NCBI RefSeq assembly: GCF_002119805.1
Contig: NZ_CP021059.1
Location: 1,240,001-1,304,000 of the forward strand
Source of the DNA: Macrococcoides canis
Lineage (GTDB): Bacteria > Bacillota > Bacilli > Staphylococcales > Staphylococcaceae
Direction: 5' to 3'
DNA: 64,000 bases
Within the stretch, counting starts at the first letter, position 1. Each line of letters starts with the position of its first letter. A program made the translations under genes and the position numbers. The notes beneath the pieces were generated by a model. The model was not told the origin of the DNA and searched no databases. It saw nothing but the letters and a program-made list of their open reading frames with translations. Of this stretch, positions 39,363 to 48,234 are shown in pieces.

Positions 39363-40109
39363 TCATTTAACCTTTGTCATAAAAAATGGTTTGAACACCC
39401 TTTCAATAGAACGTGGAGCCAGGTTATAGATCTTTAAAGCAATATACATCCATTTCGGAAGATTAATTTCTGTTCTTGGATGGTGTATTGCTTTTATTAT
39501 TTCCTGTGCCAGCATATCGCTGCGTATCATAATCAGACGATTTAAACGGGATACATTGCCACTCGCTTTAAAGATAAATTCTGTATCAACTGGTCCTGTG
39601 TTGACTACAGTAAAGGTAGCTTCAGGCATTTCCAGTCGCAATGCATTTATCGTCTGATTAAGTGCAGCTTTAGAAGCAGAATAGATTGCCCCACCTGGAG
39701 TTGATGCATTAGCCGCTAATGAACCAAGGATAATGTAATGCGGATTGAGCTGTTTATCTACCATCGACTTGATAATATAGACCACACTCTGATAGTTGAC
39801 GAACATCATCTCATTCATTGTTTGTGGCGTCATCGACACAAGTGATTGATAATATGCAAATCCCGCACAAAATATTACAACATCAAAGTTAATATCATCT
39901 ATCTCCTCGATAAACGCCAAAGTTGACTGCTCAGATTTAAAGTCACTATATAGCAATACACATCGATCACCGAAAGATTCCTTTAAATAAGACAGTTTAC
40001 TTAATGTTCTCGCACATGCATAGACAATGTCCCCATCTTTAAGCAGCTGTTCAGCAAGTTTAATTCCAATGCCCCCTGAGGCACCTGTAATCAATATTCT
40101 TCTATTCAT
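39363..40109 (-). CDS. Short-chain dehydrogenase/reductase (YqjQ-like)
   Basis: A 248-aa SDR with cofactor motif TGASGGIG (residues 7-14) and active-site YSASK near residue 150, preceded by the expected Ser (LGSLAAN). The substrate is unknown. The ATG at 40107-40109 follows GGTGAG; an in-frame start 12 nt upstream is less likely. The C-terminus is somewhat basic and hydrophobic, as in YqjQ/DltE-type SDRs. It is divergent from the proline gene, as yqjQ-yqjO are close in Bacillus. Confidence 0.88.
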   Translation of the reverse strand: MNRRILITGASGGIGIKLAEQLLKDGDIVYACARTLSKLSYLKESFGDRCVLLYSDFKSEQSTLAFIEEIDDINFDVVIFCAGFAYYQSLVSMTPQTMNEMMFVNYQSVVYIIKSMVDKQLNPHYIILGSLAANASTPGGAIYSASKAALNQTINALRLEMPEATFTVVNTGPVDTEFIFKASGNVSRLNRLIMIRSDMLAQEIIKAIHHPRTEINLPKWMYIALKIYNLAPRSIERVFKPFFMTKVK

Positions 40110-40126
40110 ATTTCTCACCATCGCAA

Positions 40127-40156
40127 TTGTAATTTATATATAGTTTACACTATAAT
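40127..40156 (+). promoter_or_regulatory. Promoter of the pyrroline-5-carboxylate reductase gene
   Basis: TTGTAA (40127-40132) and TATAAT (40151-40156) are 18 nt apart, 31 nt before the ATG. Confidence 0.6.
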
Positions 40157-40186
40157 AAATGCTATAAACAGTTTTGGGGGGATAAC

Positions 40187-40990
40187 ATGAAAATCGTGTT
40201 CTTTGGTTCAGGTAATATGGCAAGCGCCGTTTTTATCGGACTTGTCGAAAGCAAAACGATTCAAGGTAAAGATATTTTTATTACGAACCGTTCTAATGAA
40301 GAAGAATTAAAGCGTTTTAATCAACTTTATCAAATAAATTACAGCTATGATGACGAAGCTTTACTTAAAGATGCTGATTTTGTCTTTCTTGCGGTTAAAC
40401 CGTATGACTTTGATTCAGTTGCTGAGAGAATTAAACCATATCAATTTAAAGAAAACCATTTCGTGTCGATGATGGCAGGTATACCTATTGATCAAATCAA
40501 GAATAAATTAAATACGCAGAACCCAGTTGCACGTATAATGCCGAATACGAATGCACACGTTCAGCAATCTGTGACTGGAATATCATATTCTGATAATTTT
40601 GAAGCAGAAGCTAAATCAAATCTTAACGCATTACTAGAGGCATTCGGTACGTCTATTGAAGTTAAAGAAGAATCTCTACATGATGTGACTGCGATAACAG
40701 GAAGCGGACCTGCATTTCTTTACTATGTATATGAAGAATATATTAAAGCAGCAAAGCACCTTGGACTATCTCCAGACGATACAGATATCGCCGTAAGAAA
40801 CTTAATCATAGGTACTGGAAGAATGCTGGAGAACTCAGAACTATCGATCGATCAGCTACGTGAAAATATTACTTCAAAAGGTGGTACGACTAAAGCTGGC
40901 TTAGATGCTCTGCGCAAACATCCGATAGAAGAAATGTTTATCGATTGTCTAGAACACGCCTTGAACAGAAGCAAAGAACTAAGTGAATAA
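40187..40990 (+). CDS. proC: Pyrroline-5-carboxylate reductase
   Basis: A 267-aa P5C reductase, last step of proline synthesis. The NAD(P)H motif FFGSGNMASAVFIGL opens the protein. The C-terminal signature SKGGTTKAGLDALR lies near residue 233. A strong TTTTGGGGGGATAAC ribosome site precedes the ATG. Position next to yqjQ and rnz corresponds to Bacillus proI. The repeat-hairpin region follows. Confidence 0.95.
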   Translation: MKIVFFGSGNMASAVFIGLVESKTIQGKDIFITNRSNEEELKRFNQLYQINYSYDDEALLKDADFVFLAVKPYDFDSVAERIKPYQFKENHFVSMMAGIPIDQIKNKLNTQNPVARIMPNTNAHVQQSVTGISYSDNFEAEAKSNLNALLEAFGTSIEVKEESLHDVTAITGSGPAFLYYVYEEYIKAAKHLGLSPDDTDIAVRNLIIGTGRMLENSELSIDQLRENITSKGGTTKAGLDALRKHPIEEMFIDCLEHALNRSKELSE

Positions 40991-41183
40991 AAGGACGTGA
41001 CACGAGCGTTCAGACACGAATAAAATCAAAAAGACGACAAAAAAACGGTTTTTGTTTTGAGTCGTCTTTTTGATTTTATGGAAGTGTCTGCTCGTGGAAC
41101 GCCGTAAATGAAGGACGGGACACGAGCGTTCAGACACGAATAAAATCACGAAAAGACGAAACGAAATGGTCTTTTCGTGATTT
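40991..41183. repeat. Tandem 120-bp-offset repeat with two different hairpins
   Basis: A 37-bp unit (begins AAGGACG, ends AAAATCA) occurs at 40991-41027 and 41111-41147 with one mismatch. Copy 1 runs into a perfect 18-bp stem (41021-41038 with 41061-41078) enclosed by an outer imperfect stem (CACGAGC and AGACAC with 41084-41096). Copy 2 runs into a perfect 15-bp stem of different sequence (41143-41157 with 41169-41183). The structure is kept while the arm sequence differs. It may act as a terminator for proC and rnz. Confidence 0.9.
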
Positions 41184-41187
41184 ATAT

Positions 41188-42108
41188 TTATTCCAAGCTA
41201 TACTCAGAAAAATCATCCGCAATAGAGACTTCACAATCTGTTCTAGCCTTAATATCGACAAGCAATCGACTGATATCATCACTAGTGTAGCGGTTGCTGA
41301 CATGATTGATAATGAGTTTTTTTACATTACTTTCACTAACGAAAGATAAGACATCATCAATATGGCTGTGATAGTATTTATGACTCAATTCAACATCCCC
41401 ATCCAGATATGTACATTCATGTACAACAACATCCGCATTTTCTGCTAAGGAAATTTCGTTGTCACAAGGCATCGTATCTCCGAAAAATACGAGCGTCTTC
41501 CCTTTTTTTCCGGGCGTCTTATAATCCGCAGTGTTATATATTTTACCATTTATTGTCACTTGTTCATGCAACTTGAACGCTTTATAGACAGGTCCTGGCT
41601 CGATACCTTCAGCCATCAGTTTTTCTTTAATCAAGTTACCAGCAGCATCGGGCATCACTATTCTGTATCCGAATGAAGGTATTCCATGCTTTAGTTCTCC
41701 TACTGTTATTCCTATATCATAGATTAAAAATTTATCACCATGATTAATTTCGATAATTTCAAGAGGATAGTTAAGATGTGAACCGGATACTTCAAGTACG
41801 GTGTCAACAAACTTTCTTAACCCTGATGGACCATATAACGTCAGCTTTCTGTCCTGACCTCCTTGAAAACTTCTTGAAGTTAATAGACCTGGCAGTCCAA
41901 AGATATGGTCTCCATGCAGATGAGAGATAAATATATGTGTGAGCTTTCCAAGTTTAATATTCGTATGTAATATTTGATGTTGTGCTGCCTCTCCGCAATC
42001 AAACATCCAGTATTCATTATAGAGTGGATTTAAAGAAAGGATTGTCGTCTGTGTATTTCTTTCTTTTGTAGGTAATCCGGCGCTCGTTCCTAAACAAATA
42101 ATCTTCAA
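41188..42108 (-). CDS. rnz: Ribonuclease Z
   Basis: A 306-aa metallo-beta-lactamase-fold enzyme that removes tRNA 3' trailers. The zinc motif SHLHGDHIFGLPGLL is present near residue 62. HECTYL and SNRYT-type motifs and further histidines follow in the C-terminal half. A TTG at 42106-42108 with AAAAGGTGG is preferred and gives the family start MKIICLGTSAGLPT; an in-frame GTG 12 nt upstream is possible. The order rnz-zwf matches Bacillus. Confidence 0.93.
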   Translation of the reverse strand: MKIICLGTSAGLPTKERNTQTTILSLNPLYNEYWMFDCGEAAQHQILHTNIKLGKLTHIFISHLHGDHIFGLPGLLTSRSFQGGQDRKLTLYGPSGLRKFVDTVLEVSGSHLNYPLEIIEINHGDKFLIYDIGITVGELKHGIPSFGYRIVMPDAAGNLIKEKLMAEGIEPGPVYKAFKLHEQVTINGKIYNTADYKTPGKKGKTLVFFGDTMPCDNEISLAENADVVVHECTYLDGDVELSHKYYHSHIDDVLSFVSESNVKKLIINHVSNRYTSDDISRLLVDIKARTDCEVSIADDFSEYSLE

Positions 42109-42215
42109 ATTAAAAACCACCTTTTCATCACGTAATTATAGCATGTTTTAATTGTATTTTTATGTGTTCTATGAAAAAATATAAAAGAATAATAATAGAA
42201 TCGAGGTTAGTTATC

Positions 42216-43694
42216 TTGGATATAGAAAAGCAAAATATTCCCTGCTTAATTACCATTTTTGGTGCAACAGGCGACTTAAGTCATCGTAAATTATTTCCAT
42301 CCCTGTTCCATCTTTTTCAACAGGGAAATCTCAATGACCAAATTGCAATCATCGGAATTGGCCGACGTGCATGGTCAAATGATAAATTCAGAGCTGAAAT
42401 CAGAGCTTCTATCGAGAAGTTTGTAGCTGATACGCATAAAATCGACGCCTTTATGGAACACGTATTTTATCAGCCGCATGATGTAAATGATGCTGCAAGC
42501 TATGCATCGCTTAAATCACTTTCAGAAACTTTAGATGCTGAATTTAACCTGCAAGGTAACCGCCTATTTTATTTAGCAATGGCTCCAGAATTCTTTGGTA
42601 CTGTTACCGATCATTTGAAATTAAGTGGTCTTACTAAGACAGATGGTTTCAAACGTCTAATAATCGAAAAACCATTTGGTAAGGATTTAAAATCTGCAGA
42701 GCAGTTAAATCAGCAGATTCGAAAATCATTCAAAGAAGAAGAAATATATCGTATCGATCATTATCTTGGAAAAGATATGGTACAAAATATTGAGGTCATT
42801 CGTTTTAGCAATGCCATGTTTGAACCTTTATGGAATAATAAATATATCTCAAATATTCAGGTCACGTCATCTGAAATTCTTGGTGTTGAAGATCGAGGTG
42901 GCTATTATGATAAGAGCGGCGCTTTAAAAGATATGGTACAGAATCATATGCTACAAATCGTTTCTCTACTGGCAATGGAGCCTCCAATCTCCCTGTCATC
43001 AGAAGATATTAGAAACGAAAAGGTTAAAGCTTTACGTTCTATTCGCAAGATTAAACCCGAACATGTCAGAAGCTATTTTGTTCGCGGACAGTATGATGCT
43101 GGTGAAATTAATGGTGAGAAGGTACAAAAATATCGTGACGAAGATAATGTCGCACCAGATAGTAACACTCCCACTTTCGTTGCAGCAAAAGTTATGCTTG
43201 ATAACTTCAGATGGGCTGGCGTTCCATTCTATATCAGAACCGGTAAACGTATGAAAGAAAAAGAAATCAGAGTAGTTGTAGAATTCAAAGAAATGCCGAT
43301 GAACCTATACTATCAGAAAGATAAAGAACTCGATTCAAATCTGCTGATCATCAATATTCAGCCAAATGAAGGAATTGAACTACATTTAAATGCACGTAAA
43401 TATATAGAAGGAATCGATACAGAGCCTGTAAAGCTTTCTTATGCGATGACTGCACAAGATAAGATGAACACCGTTGATGCATATGAAGGATTAATCTATG
43501 ACTGTTTACGTGGTGATGCAACAAACTTCACCCATTGGGAAGAACTGAAAGCGACCTGGTCATATGTTGATACTGTTGCGGAATACTGGGATAATAATCC
43601 AGCACCATTCCCTAACTATCCGGCAGGCAGCAATGGACCGATTAAGAGCGAATTACTGCTTAGTCGTGATAATTTCCATTGGTGGGATTTCTAA
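42216..43694 (+). CDS. zwf: Glucose-6-phosphate 1-dehydrogenase
   Basis: A 492-aa enzyme opening the oxidative pentose phosphate pathway with NADP. The dinucleotide motif IFGATGDLSHRKLFP is near residue 13, and the active-site RIDHYLGKDMVQN near residue 180. The TTG at 42216 with GAGG 9 nt upstream gives the family start; the frame is open 54 nt further upstream, but that extension is unlike other Zwf. It ends in a strong terminator and is divergent from rnz. Confidence 0.95.
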   Translation: MDIEKQNIPCLITIFGATGDLSHRKLFPSLFHLFQQGNLNDQIAIIGIGRRAWSNDKFRAEIRASIEKFVADTHKIDAFMEHVFYQPHDVNDAASYASLKSLSETLDAEFNLQGNRLFYLAMAPEFFGTVTDHLKLSGLTKTDGFKRLIIEKPFGKDLKSAEQLNQQIRKSFKEEEIYRIDHYLGKDMVQNIEVIRFSNAMFEPLWNNKYISNIQVTSSEILGVEDRGGYYDKSGALKDMVQNHMLQIVSLLAMEPPISLSSEDIRNEKVKALRSIRKIKPEHVRSYFVRGQYDAGEINGEKVQKYRDEDNVAPDSNTPTFVAAKVMLDNFRWAGVPFYIRTGKRMKEKEIRVVVEFKEMPMNLYYQKDKELDSNLLIINIQPNEGIELHLNARKYIEGIDTEPVKLSYAMTAQDKMNTVDAYEGLIYDCLRGDATNFTHWEELKATWSYVDTVAEYWDNNPAPFPNYPAGSNGPIKSELLLSRDNFHWWDF

Positions 43695-43715
43695 ACATAA
43701 ATAACTTTATCATTA

Positions 43716-43752
43716 GATATCACCTGAACAAATGGCTGTTCAGGTGTTATTT
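43716..43752 (+). terminator. Terminator after zwf
   Basis: A perfect 10-bp stem (CACCTGAACA / TGTTCAGGTG, 6-nt loop) is extended by weaker pairs and followed by TTATTTAAT. Confidence 0.8.
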
Positions 43753-43837
43753 AATAGGATTTAATCTAATATTCGAAGTAATAATTTTATTTTCTATTTA
43801 TTTGTGTTATCTTAATCATAAAAAAGGAAATAACTTT

Positions 43838-44446
43838 ATGAACGATGCATACTATGATCACCAGCTCAATATTCAGACAGAAATTTATTATGAGTCATAT
43901 TCTCGTGGCGCAATTCATCGCTATGAACCGACAGAATATATGCATCTCGAAAAACTATTTCTTAAGATTAAACCTTATATATGTGATGATGATGTTCTTG
44001 TCGATATCGGCTCAGGGATGCATCGCGTTCCTATTTTTGCTGCCAATCAGCTACGAATACAGACGAAAGGCATAGAAATCAACAAGCAGCTTTATTTGCA
44101 TGCATTAAAGAATATTAAAGCTTATTCACATATTAATGAAGGCCATATCGAAGCAATCAACTGTGATATATTGAATTATGAAATCAAAGCGCAGGATAGC
44201 ATTTTCTTCCTATTCAATCCTTTTTCGGTTCATATCTTCACAAAGTTTATCGATTCGCTACTTTCCAGTATAGAATCGCAAAGAAAACTACTCATCTTGT
44301 ATTATCCTGATGCTAGTTATATCAATTATTTGCAATATATAGATGAAATCTCACTGCTTCATACTATCAAGCTGGAAGACTATGATAACGACAAGCAGGA
44401 GATGATACATATATATACTATTAACTACGAGAATAAGAAAGTGTGA
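43838..44446 (+). CDS. SAM-dependent methyltransferase-like protein
   Basis: A 202-aa protein with a Rossmann methyltransferase core: motif I DIGSGMHRVP (about residue 52), followed by KGIEINKQLY for ribose binding, and a motif IV-like FLFNPFS. The substrate is unknown. The ATG at 43838 follows AAGGAAATAAC; an open frame runs further upstream but has no site. The preceding zwf terminator makes it a separate unit with the AraC-type gene, which starts one base later. Bacillus has no such pair between zwf and gnd. Confidence 0.75.
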   Translation: MNDAYYDHQLNIQTEIYYESYSRGAIHRYEPTEYMHLEKLFLKIKPYICDDDVLVDIGSGMHRVPIFAANQLRIQTKGIEINKQLYLHALKNIKAYSHINEGHIEAINCDILNYEIKAQDSIFFLFNPFSVHIFTKFIDSLLSSIESQRKLLILYYPDASYINYLQYIDEISLLHTIKLEDYDNDKQEMIHIYTINYENKKV

Positions 44447-44447
44447 A

Positions 44448-45290
44448 ATGATGAAATCAATTGAAACCGTCCAAAAAACAATCGTATATCTTGAAGATCA
44501 TCTATTACAGCCCTTTACACTTGATGAGCTTAGTAATTATCTTGAAGAGAGTGCATTCCATATTACACAGTCCTTTACTATGATCACAGGAATGTCTGTA
44601 GAAGAATATGTTCATAGCAGGAAGATGACAGAAGCTGCGAATTATTTATTGAACGGAAACTATAGACTTGTCGATGTTGCAGAAAAATATGGCTATTCAA
44701 GTGCACATGAATTTAGTACAGCATTTAGTGAATTTCACGGGATTTCACCAATACAAGCACGTGCTAATCCAGAGAAGCTTCATATGGTTCATCGACTTTA
44801 TCTGCAGCTCTCAGTAACTACGAAGGCGCCTGCACATTATAGTATAAGACGTACTGATTATACAGAATTGATCGGAAAGTCCGTTAGAATCGATAATCAG
44901 CAGCTGTCCAATCAATTTTTAATTCCTGATCTTATCTATGATGAAAATAAAGATGGATTTATCGATGAGCTATTGCACTTGAGTCATGATGGAAAATTAT
45001 ATGTAACACTTCATCCAGATATAACAGGTGTTCATATATTTATCGGTGTACAGTCAGAGCGATCTTACCAATATGAAACAGCTAGTATAGCTCGTGCTCA
45101 ATATGCTGTATTTCATGCTAGAGGACATCTGGATTATATATTCAGCGAAATTTGGCATTCTATAGAAAAACAGGTCGATCTGCAGCTGCACTATTTAAGA
45201 AATGAGCAGTTTGTCTATGTTCTTCCTTCTGATTATGCTTTTGATAACGACTTCAATAAAGTTGAGCTTTGGATTCCTGTAGAGAAATAA
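44448..45290 (+). CDS. AraC-family regulator with GyrI-like effector-binding domain
   Basis: A 280-aa regulator. The N-terminal ~105 residues form the paired HTH of AraC (LDELSNYLEESAFHITQ, VAEKYGYSSAHEFSTAF, GISPIQAR). Residues ~130-280 form a GyrI-like ligand domain, as in Rob and SoxS-type multidrug sensors. Such proteins often sense hydrophobic or cationic small molecules. The target is unknown; the partner methyltransferase lies 1 nt upstream. Two ATG codons open the frame. A bidirectional terminator follows. Confidence 0.85.
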   Translation: MMKSIETVQKTIVYLEDHLLQPFTLDELSNYLEESAFHITQSFTMITGMSVEEYVHSRKMTEAANYLLNGNYRLVDVAEKYGYSSAHEFSTAFSEFHGISPIQARANPEKLHMVHRLYLQLSVTTKAPAHYSIRRTDYTELIGKSVRIDNQQLSNQFLIPDLIYDENKDGFIDELLHLSHDGKLYVTLHPDITGVHIFIGVQSERSYQYETASIARAQYAVFHARGHLDYIFSEIWHSIEKQVDLQLHYLRNEQFVYVLPSDYAFDNDFNKVELWIPVEK

Positions 45291-45331
45291 TTCTATCGAT
45301 AATATGTTTCAAACTATCATTTAGAGTAAAT

Positions 45332-45380
45332 AAACCCGCACACTACTGTCAATATGCAGTAGTGTGCGGGTTTTTTATTA
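45332..45380. terminator. Bidirectional terminator between AraC-type gene and gnd
   Basis: A long perfect stem (AAACCCGCACACTACTG with CAGTAGTGTGCGGGTTT, ~17 bp) is followed by TTTTATT on the plus strand. It serves both convergent genes. Confidence 0.92.
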
Positions 45381-45411
45381 GTTACTGATTATGTCTTCTA
45401 ATAAAGATGTG

Positions 45412-46815
45412 TTATTTCCAATCTGTATGGAATGTACCTGCTCTATCTTTTCTTTCATATGTGTGTGCTCCAAAATAATCACGCTGCGCCTGAATAAGGT
45501 TCGCAGGAAGATCTTTCGCAGTGTATGAATCAAAATAGTTGATTGCTGAAGCAAAGGTCGGTACTGGTGTACCTGTCATAATTGCAGTAGATGCTACTTT
45601 TCTTAAACTCTGCTGGTATTTTTCAACAATCCCTTTAAAGTATGGATCAAGCAATAAATTCTGAAGATTATTATCGAGATCATACGCATCTTTTATCTTT
45701 TGTAAGAACTGCGCACGTATAATACATCCTTCACGCCAGATCATTGCAAGATCACCAAGCTGCAAGTTCCAGTTATAGCTCGTAGAAGCTTCTTTCATCT
45801 GAGCAAATCCTTGTGCATAACAGCAGATTTTACTCATATATAATGCTTCACGAATAGCCTCAAGGAATTCTTCCTTATTTCCTTCAAAGTTATTTTTTTC
45901 ATTTCGAATCGCTTCATGTGCTATTACGCGTTCATCTTTTTGGCTTGATATCGTTCTGGCAAATACAGATTCCGTAATAATCGTCAACGGAACACCTAAG
46001 TCAAGCGCATTGATCGAAGTCCATTTGCCTGTGCCTTTTTGTCCTGCTTTGTCTAGTACTTTCTCTACAAGCGGAGTACCATCTTCGTCAAGCTTATTAA
46101 AGATATCGGCTGTAATTTCGATAAGGTAGCTATCCAGCTCCCCTTCATTCCATGTTTTAAAAGTGTCTGCAATTTCTTGATGTGACATGTGCAGTACGTT
46201 CTTCATCAGATCATAGCTTTCTGCAATAAGCTGCATATCCGCATATTCAATACCGTTATGCACCATTTTCACGTAATGTCCTGCGCCATCTGGACCGATA
46301 TAAGCGACACATGGCTTACCGTCCTTTGCTTTTGCTGCGATAGATTCTAGAATTGGTCTAACGAGTTCATAAGCTTCCTTCTGACCACCAGGCATGATAG
46401 AAGGGCCATGTAACGCACCTTCTTCACCACCAGACACACCCGTTCCGATAAAGTTGATGCCTTTTTCTGAAAGATAGACATTACGACGAATCGTATCGTT
46501 ATAATTCGTATTTCCACCATCAATCAAGATGTCACCTTCATCTAATAATGGCAATAGACTTTCAATTGTTGCGTCTGTTGCTTCACCTGCTTTAACCATC
46601 ATCATGATCTTACGTGGACTTTCAAGACTATTCACGAATTCTTCTAAAGTATATGTCGGATGAATATTCTTACCATCTGATTCCTTCATCATCAAGTCTG
46701 TTTTATCACTTGAACGATTATAGACAGAAACAGAATTACCTCTTGATTCAATGTTCCATGCAAGATTCTTACCCATTACTGCAAGACCAATAACACCTAT
46801 TTGTTGTTTATTCAT
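45412..46815 (-). CDS. gnd: 6-phosphogluconate dehydrogenase (decarboxylating)
   Basis: A 467-aa enzyme giving ribulose-5-phosphate, CO2 and NADPH. The Rossmann motif [13 protein letters not shown] is at the start. The catalytic segment is [17 protein letters not shown], and C-terminal [16 protein letters not shown] is the signature. It belongs with zwf in the oxidative pentose phosphate branch and is convergent with it across the two inserted genes. It has an extended -10 promoter at 46847-46855. Confidence 0.97.
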   Translation of the reverse strand: MNKQQIGVIGLAVMGKNLAWNIESRGNSVSVYNRSSDKTDLMMKESDGKNIHPTYTLEEFVNSLESPRKIMMMVKAGEATDATIESLLPLLDEGDILIDGGNTNYNDTIRRNVYLSEKGINFIGTGVSGGEEGALHGPSIMPGGQKEAYELVRPILESIAAKAKDGKPCVAYIGPDGAGHYVKMVHNGIEYADMQLIAESYDLMKNVLHMSHQEIADTFKTWNEGELDSYLIEITADIFNKLDEDGTPLVEKVLDKAGQKGTGKWTSINALDLGVPLTIITESVFARTISSQKDERVIAHEAIRNEKNNFEGNKEEFLEAIREALYMSKICCYAQGFAQMKEASTSYNWNLQLGDLAMIWREGCIIRAQFLQKIKDAYDLDNNLQNLLLDPYFKGIVEKYQQSLRKVASTAIMTGTPVPTFASAINYFDSYTAKDLPANLIQAQRDYFGAHTYERKDRAGTFHTDWK

Positions 46816-46846
46816 ACTCTACCTCTTTCAATAATTATTCCATCTT

Positions 46847-46855
46847 ATTATAACA
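46847..46855 (-). promoter_or_regulatory. Extended -10 promoter of gnd
   Basis: Minus-strand TGTTATAAT lies 32 nt before the gnd ATG. No clear -35 was found. Confidence 0.55.
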
Positions 46856-46874
46856 TATCGCAATGTTCGTTTGA

Positions 46875-47981
46875 TTAAACAAGCTTAATGATTTCAAGGA
46901 CTTGTTCTGTCAATTTCTCCATTTCTGTTATTGCAATTCTTTCATTCACTGTATGGATCTTCTCATAACCCACTGCAAGAACTACTGTAGGCACACCGTA
47001 GCTATTGATAAAGTTAGCGTCACTACCTCCACCATTGGATACAATTTCAGGCGTTCTGCCAATATTAAGTGCTGCCTGCTGGGCTATCTTTATGACTTCA
47101 CTTTCTTCAGATACATAAAATGATGGATATTTCACAGTAACTTCTACATCTGCTGAACCTCCAAGTTCAGCAGCAGCTGTTAAAAATGCTTCTTTCATGT
47201 GCTGTACTTGTTGATGCATCTTTTCTTCATCCAGACTTCTTGCTTCAGCAAGTACATAGCAGCTATCAGCTACAATATTTGTCTTTTCTCCACCTTCAAT
47301 ACGTCCGATATTTGCAGTCGTTTCACTATCTATTCTTCCGAGCTTCATGTTACTGATTGCACGAGCAGCAATATTAATTGCACTTACGCCTTTTTCAGGT
47401 TCAACACCGGCATGGGCAGTCACACCCTTAATATTGACGCTAATGGATGCATTATTAGGCGCCCTATGGACGATTGTACCGACTTTATTACCTGCATCCG
47501 GTGCAAATCCATAACCCTCAACTAATTTGCTGCCATCTAAAGCTCCAGCTCCAACGAGTGAAGATTCCTCCCCAACAGTGATCACGATCTGTATATCACC
47601 ATGGTCACGCTGCTCTTCCTGCAGTGTCTGAATCGTTTCGATAATTGCCGCAATACCTGCTTTATCATCTGCACCAAGAATTGTACTGCCATCAGTATGG
47701 ATGATACCATCTGTTACAATCGGTTCTATTCCTTGACCTGGTGTCACAGTATCCATATGACATGATAACAGGATTGGTTTTTGATTCGTATTACCTTTTA
47801 ACGTAATAAAAAGATTGCCCGCACCAAAACCTGTCTTTTCTTGTGTGTCATCTTCTTCTACTTGTAGTCCGAGTTCTGTAAATACATTTTTAAGGTGGTC
47901 AGCAATCGCTCTTTCATGACCGGTTTCGCTATCAATCTTGACAAGACTTTTAAAAGTTTCGACTAATCGTTCTGTATTCAT
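46875..47981 (-). CDS. M20-family peptidase (YqjE/PepT-like)
   Basis: A 368-aa zinc peptidase. The metal-site motifs HMDTV (about residue 77), GADDKAGIAA (about 108) and GEESSLVGA (about 143) are intact, with a central dimerisation domain. It resembles the PepT-like YqjE group, so a di- or tripeptidase activity is likely but not certain. Length is normal. Position between gnd and yqjA matches Bacillus. Confidence 0.85.
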   Translation of the reverse strand: MNTERLVETFKSLVKIDSETGHERAIADHLKNVFTELGLQVEEDDTQEKTGFGAGNLFITLKGNTNQKPILLSCHMDTVTPGQGIEPIVTDGIIHTDGSTILGADDKAGIAAIIETIQTLQEEQRDHGDIQIVITVGEESSLVGAGALDGSKLVEGYGFAPDAGNKVGTIVHRAPNNASISVNIKGVTAHAGVEPEKGVSAINIAARAISNMKLGRIDSETTANIGRIEGGEKTNIVADSCYVLAEARSLDEEKMHQQVQHMKEAFLTAAAELGGSADVEVTVKYPSFYVSEESEVIKIAQQAALNIGRTPEIVSNGGGSDANFINSYGVPTVVLAVGYEKIHTVNERIAITEMEKLTEQVLEIIKLV

Positions 47982-48063
47982 ATTATCTCTCCTTTTTTAT
48001 CGTTACTACTAATGTACCAAAGGATGAATAAACATAAAAGTATAAGCATTACACGGATACATT

Positions 48064-48072
48064 TGTTATAAT
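48064..48072 (+). promoter_or_regulatory. Extended -10 promoter of the 32-aa membrane peptide gene
   Basis: TGTTATAAT (48064-48072) lies 34 nt before the TTG start. No good -35 is evident. Confidence 0.55.
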
Positions 48073-48105
48073 ATTTTTATTACTATTTATGAAAGGATGG
48101 TTTCC

Positions 48106-48204
48106 TTGAACAAAAATTTTTTACGTATTACAATCATCATCTTACTTGTACTTATCGTATCTGCACTTATTTTAAGCAGTGTACTACCCTATTTAATGAA
48201 CTAA
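48106..48204 (+). CDS. Small membrane protein, candidate Prli42 homologue (32 aa)
   Basis: A short ORF starting TTG (48106) with AAAGGATGG 5 nt upstream. The translation is a basic N-terminus MNKNFLR, a single hydrophobic helix rich in Ile and Leu, and a tail ending SSVLPYLMN. Length and layout resemble Prli42, the stressosome-associated membrane miniprotein of Listeria and other Firmicutes, which I recall lies in similar gene neighbourhoods. It has its own promoter and a terminator that overlaps its stop codon. The Prli42 call is tentative. Confidence 0.55.
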   Translation: MNKNFLRITIIILLVLIVSALILSSVLPYLMN

Positions 48205-48234
48205 AAAAATCAGGACTGAGTCCTGATTTTTTTA
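48203..48234. terminator. Bidirectional terminator between the 32-aa gene and yqjA-like gene
   Basis: The stem ATCAGGA / TCCTGAT (7 bp, 5-nt loop) is flanked by AAAAAA and TTTTTTT. It overlaps the yqjA stop codon. Confidence 0.88.

Noticed and set aside
39363-40109. DltE or sepiapterin-type specific function for the SDR
   Set aside because: Only general SDR motifs are visible; a substrate cannot be assigned from the sequence.
43679-43837. N-terminal extension of the methyltransferase frame from the zwf end
   Set aside because: It overlaps zwf and its terminator, lacks a ribosome site, and the core family begins after the ATG at 43838.
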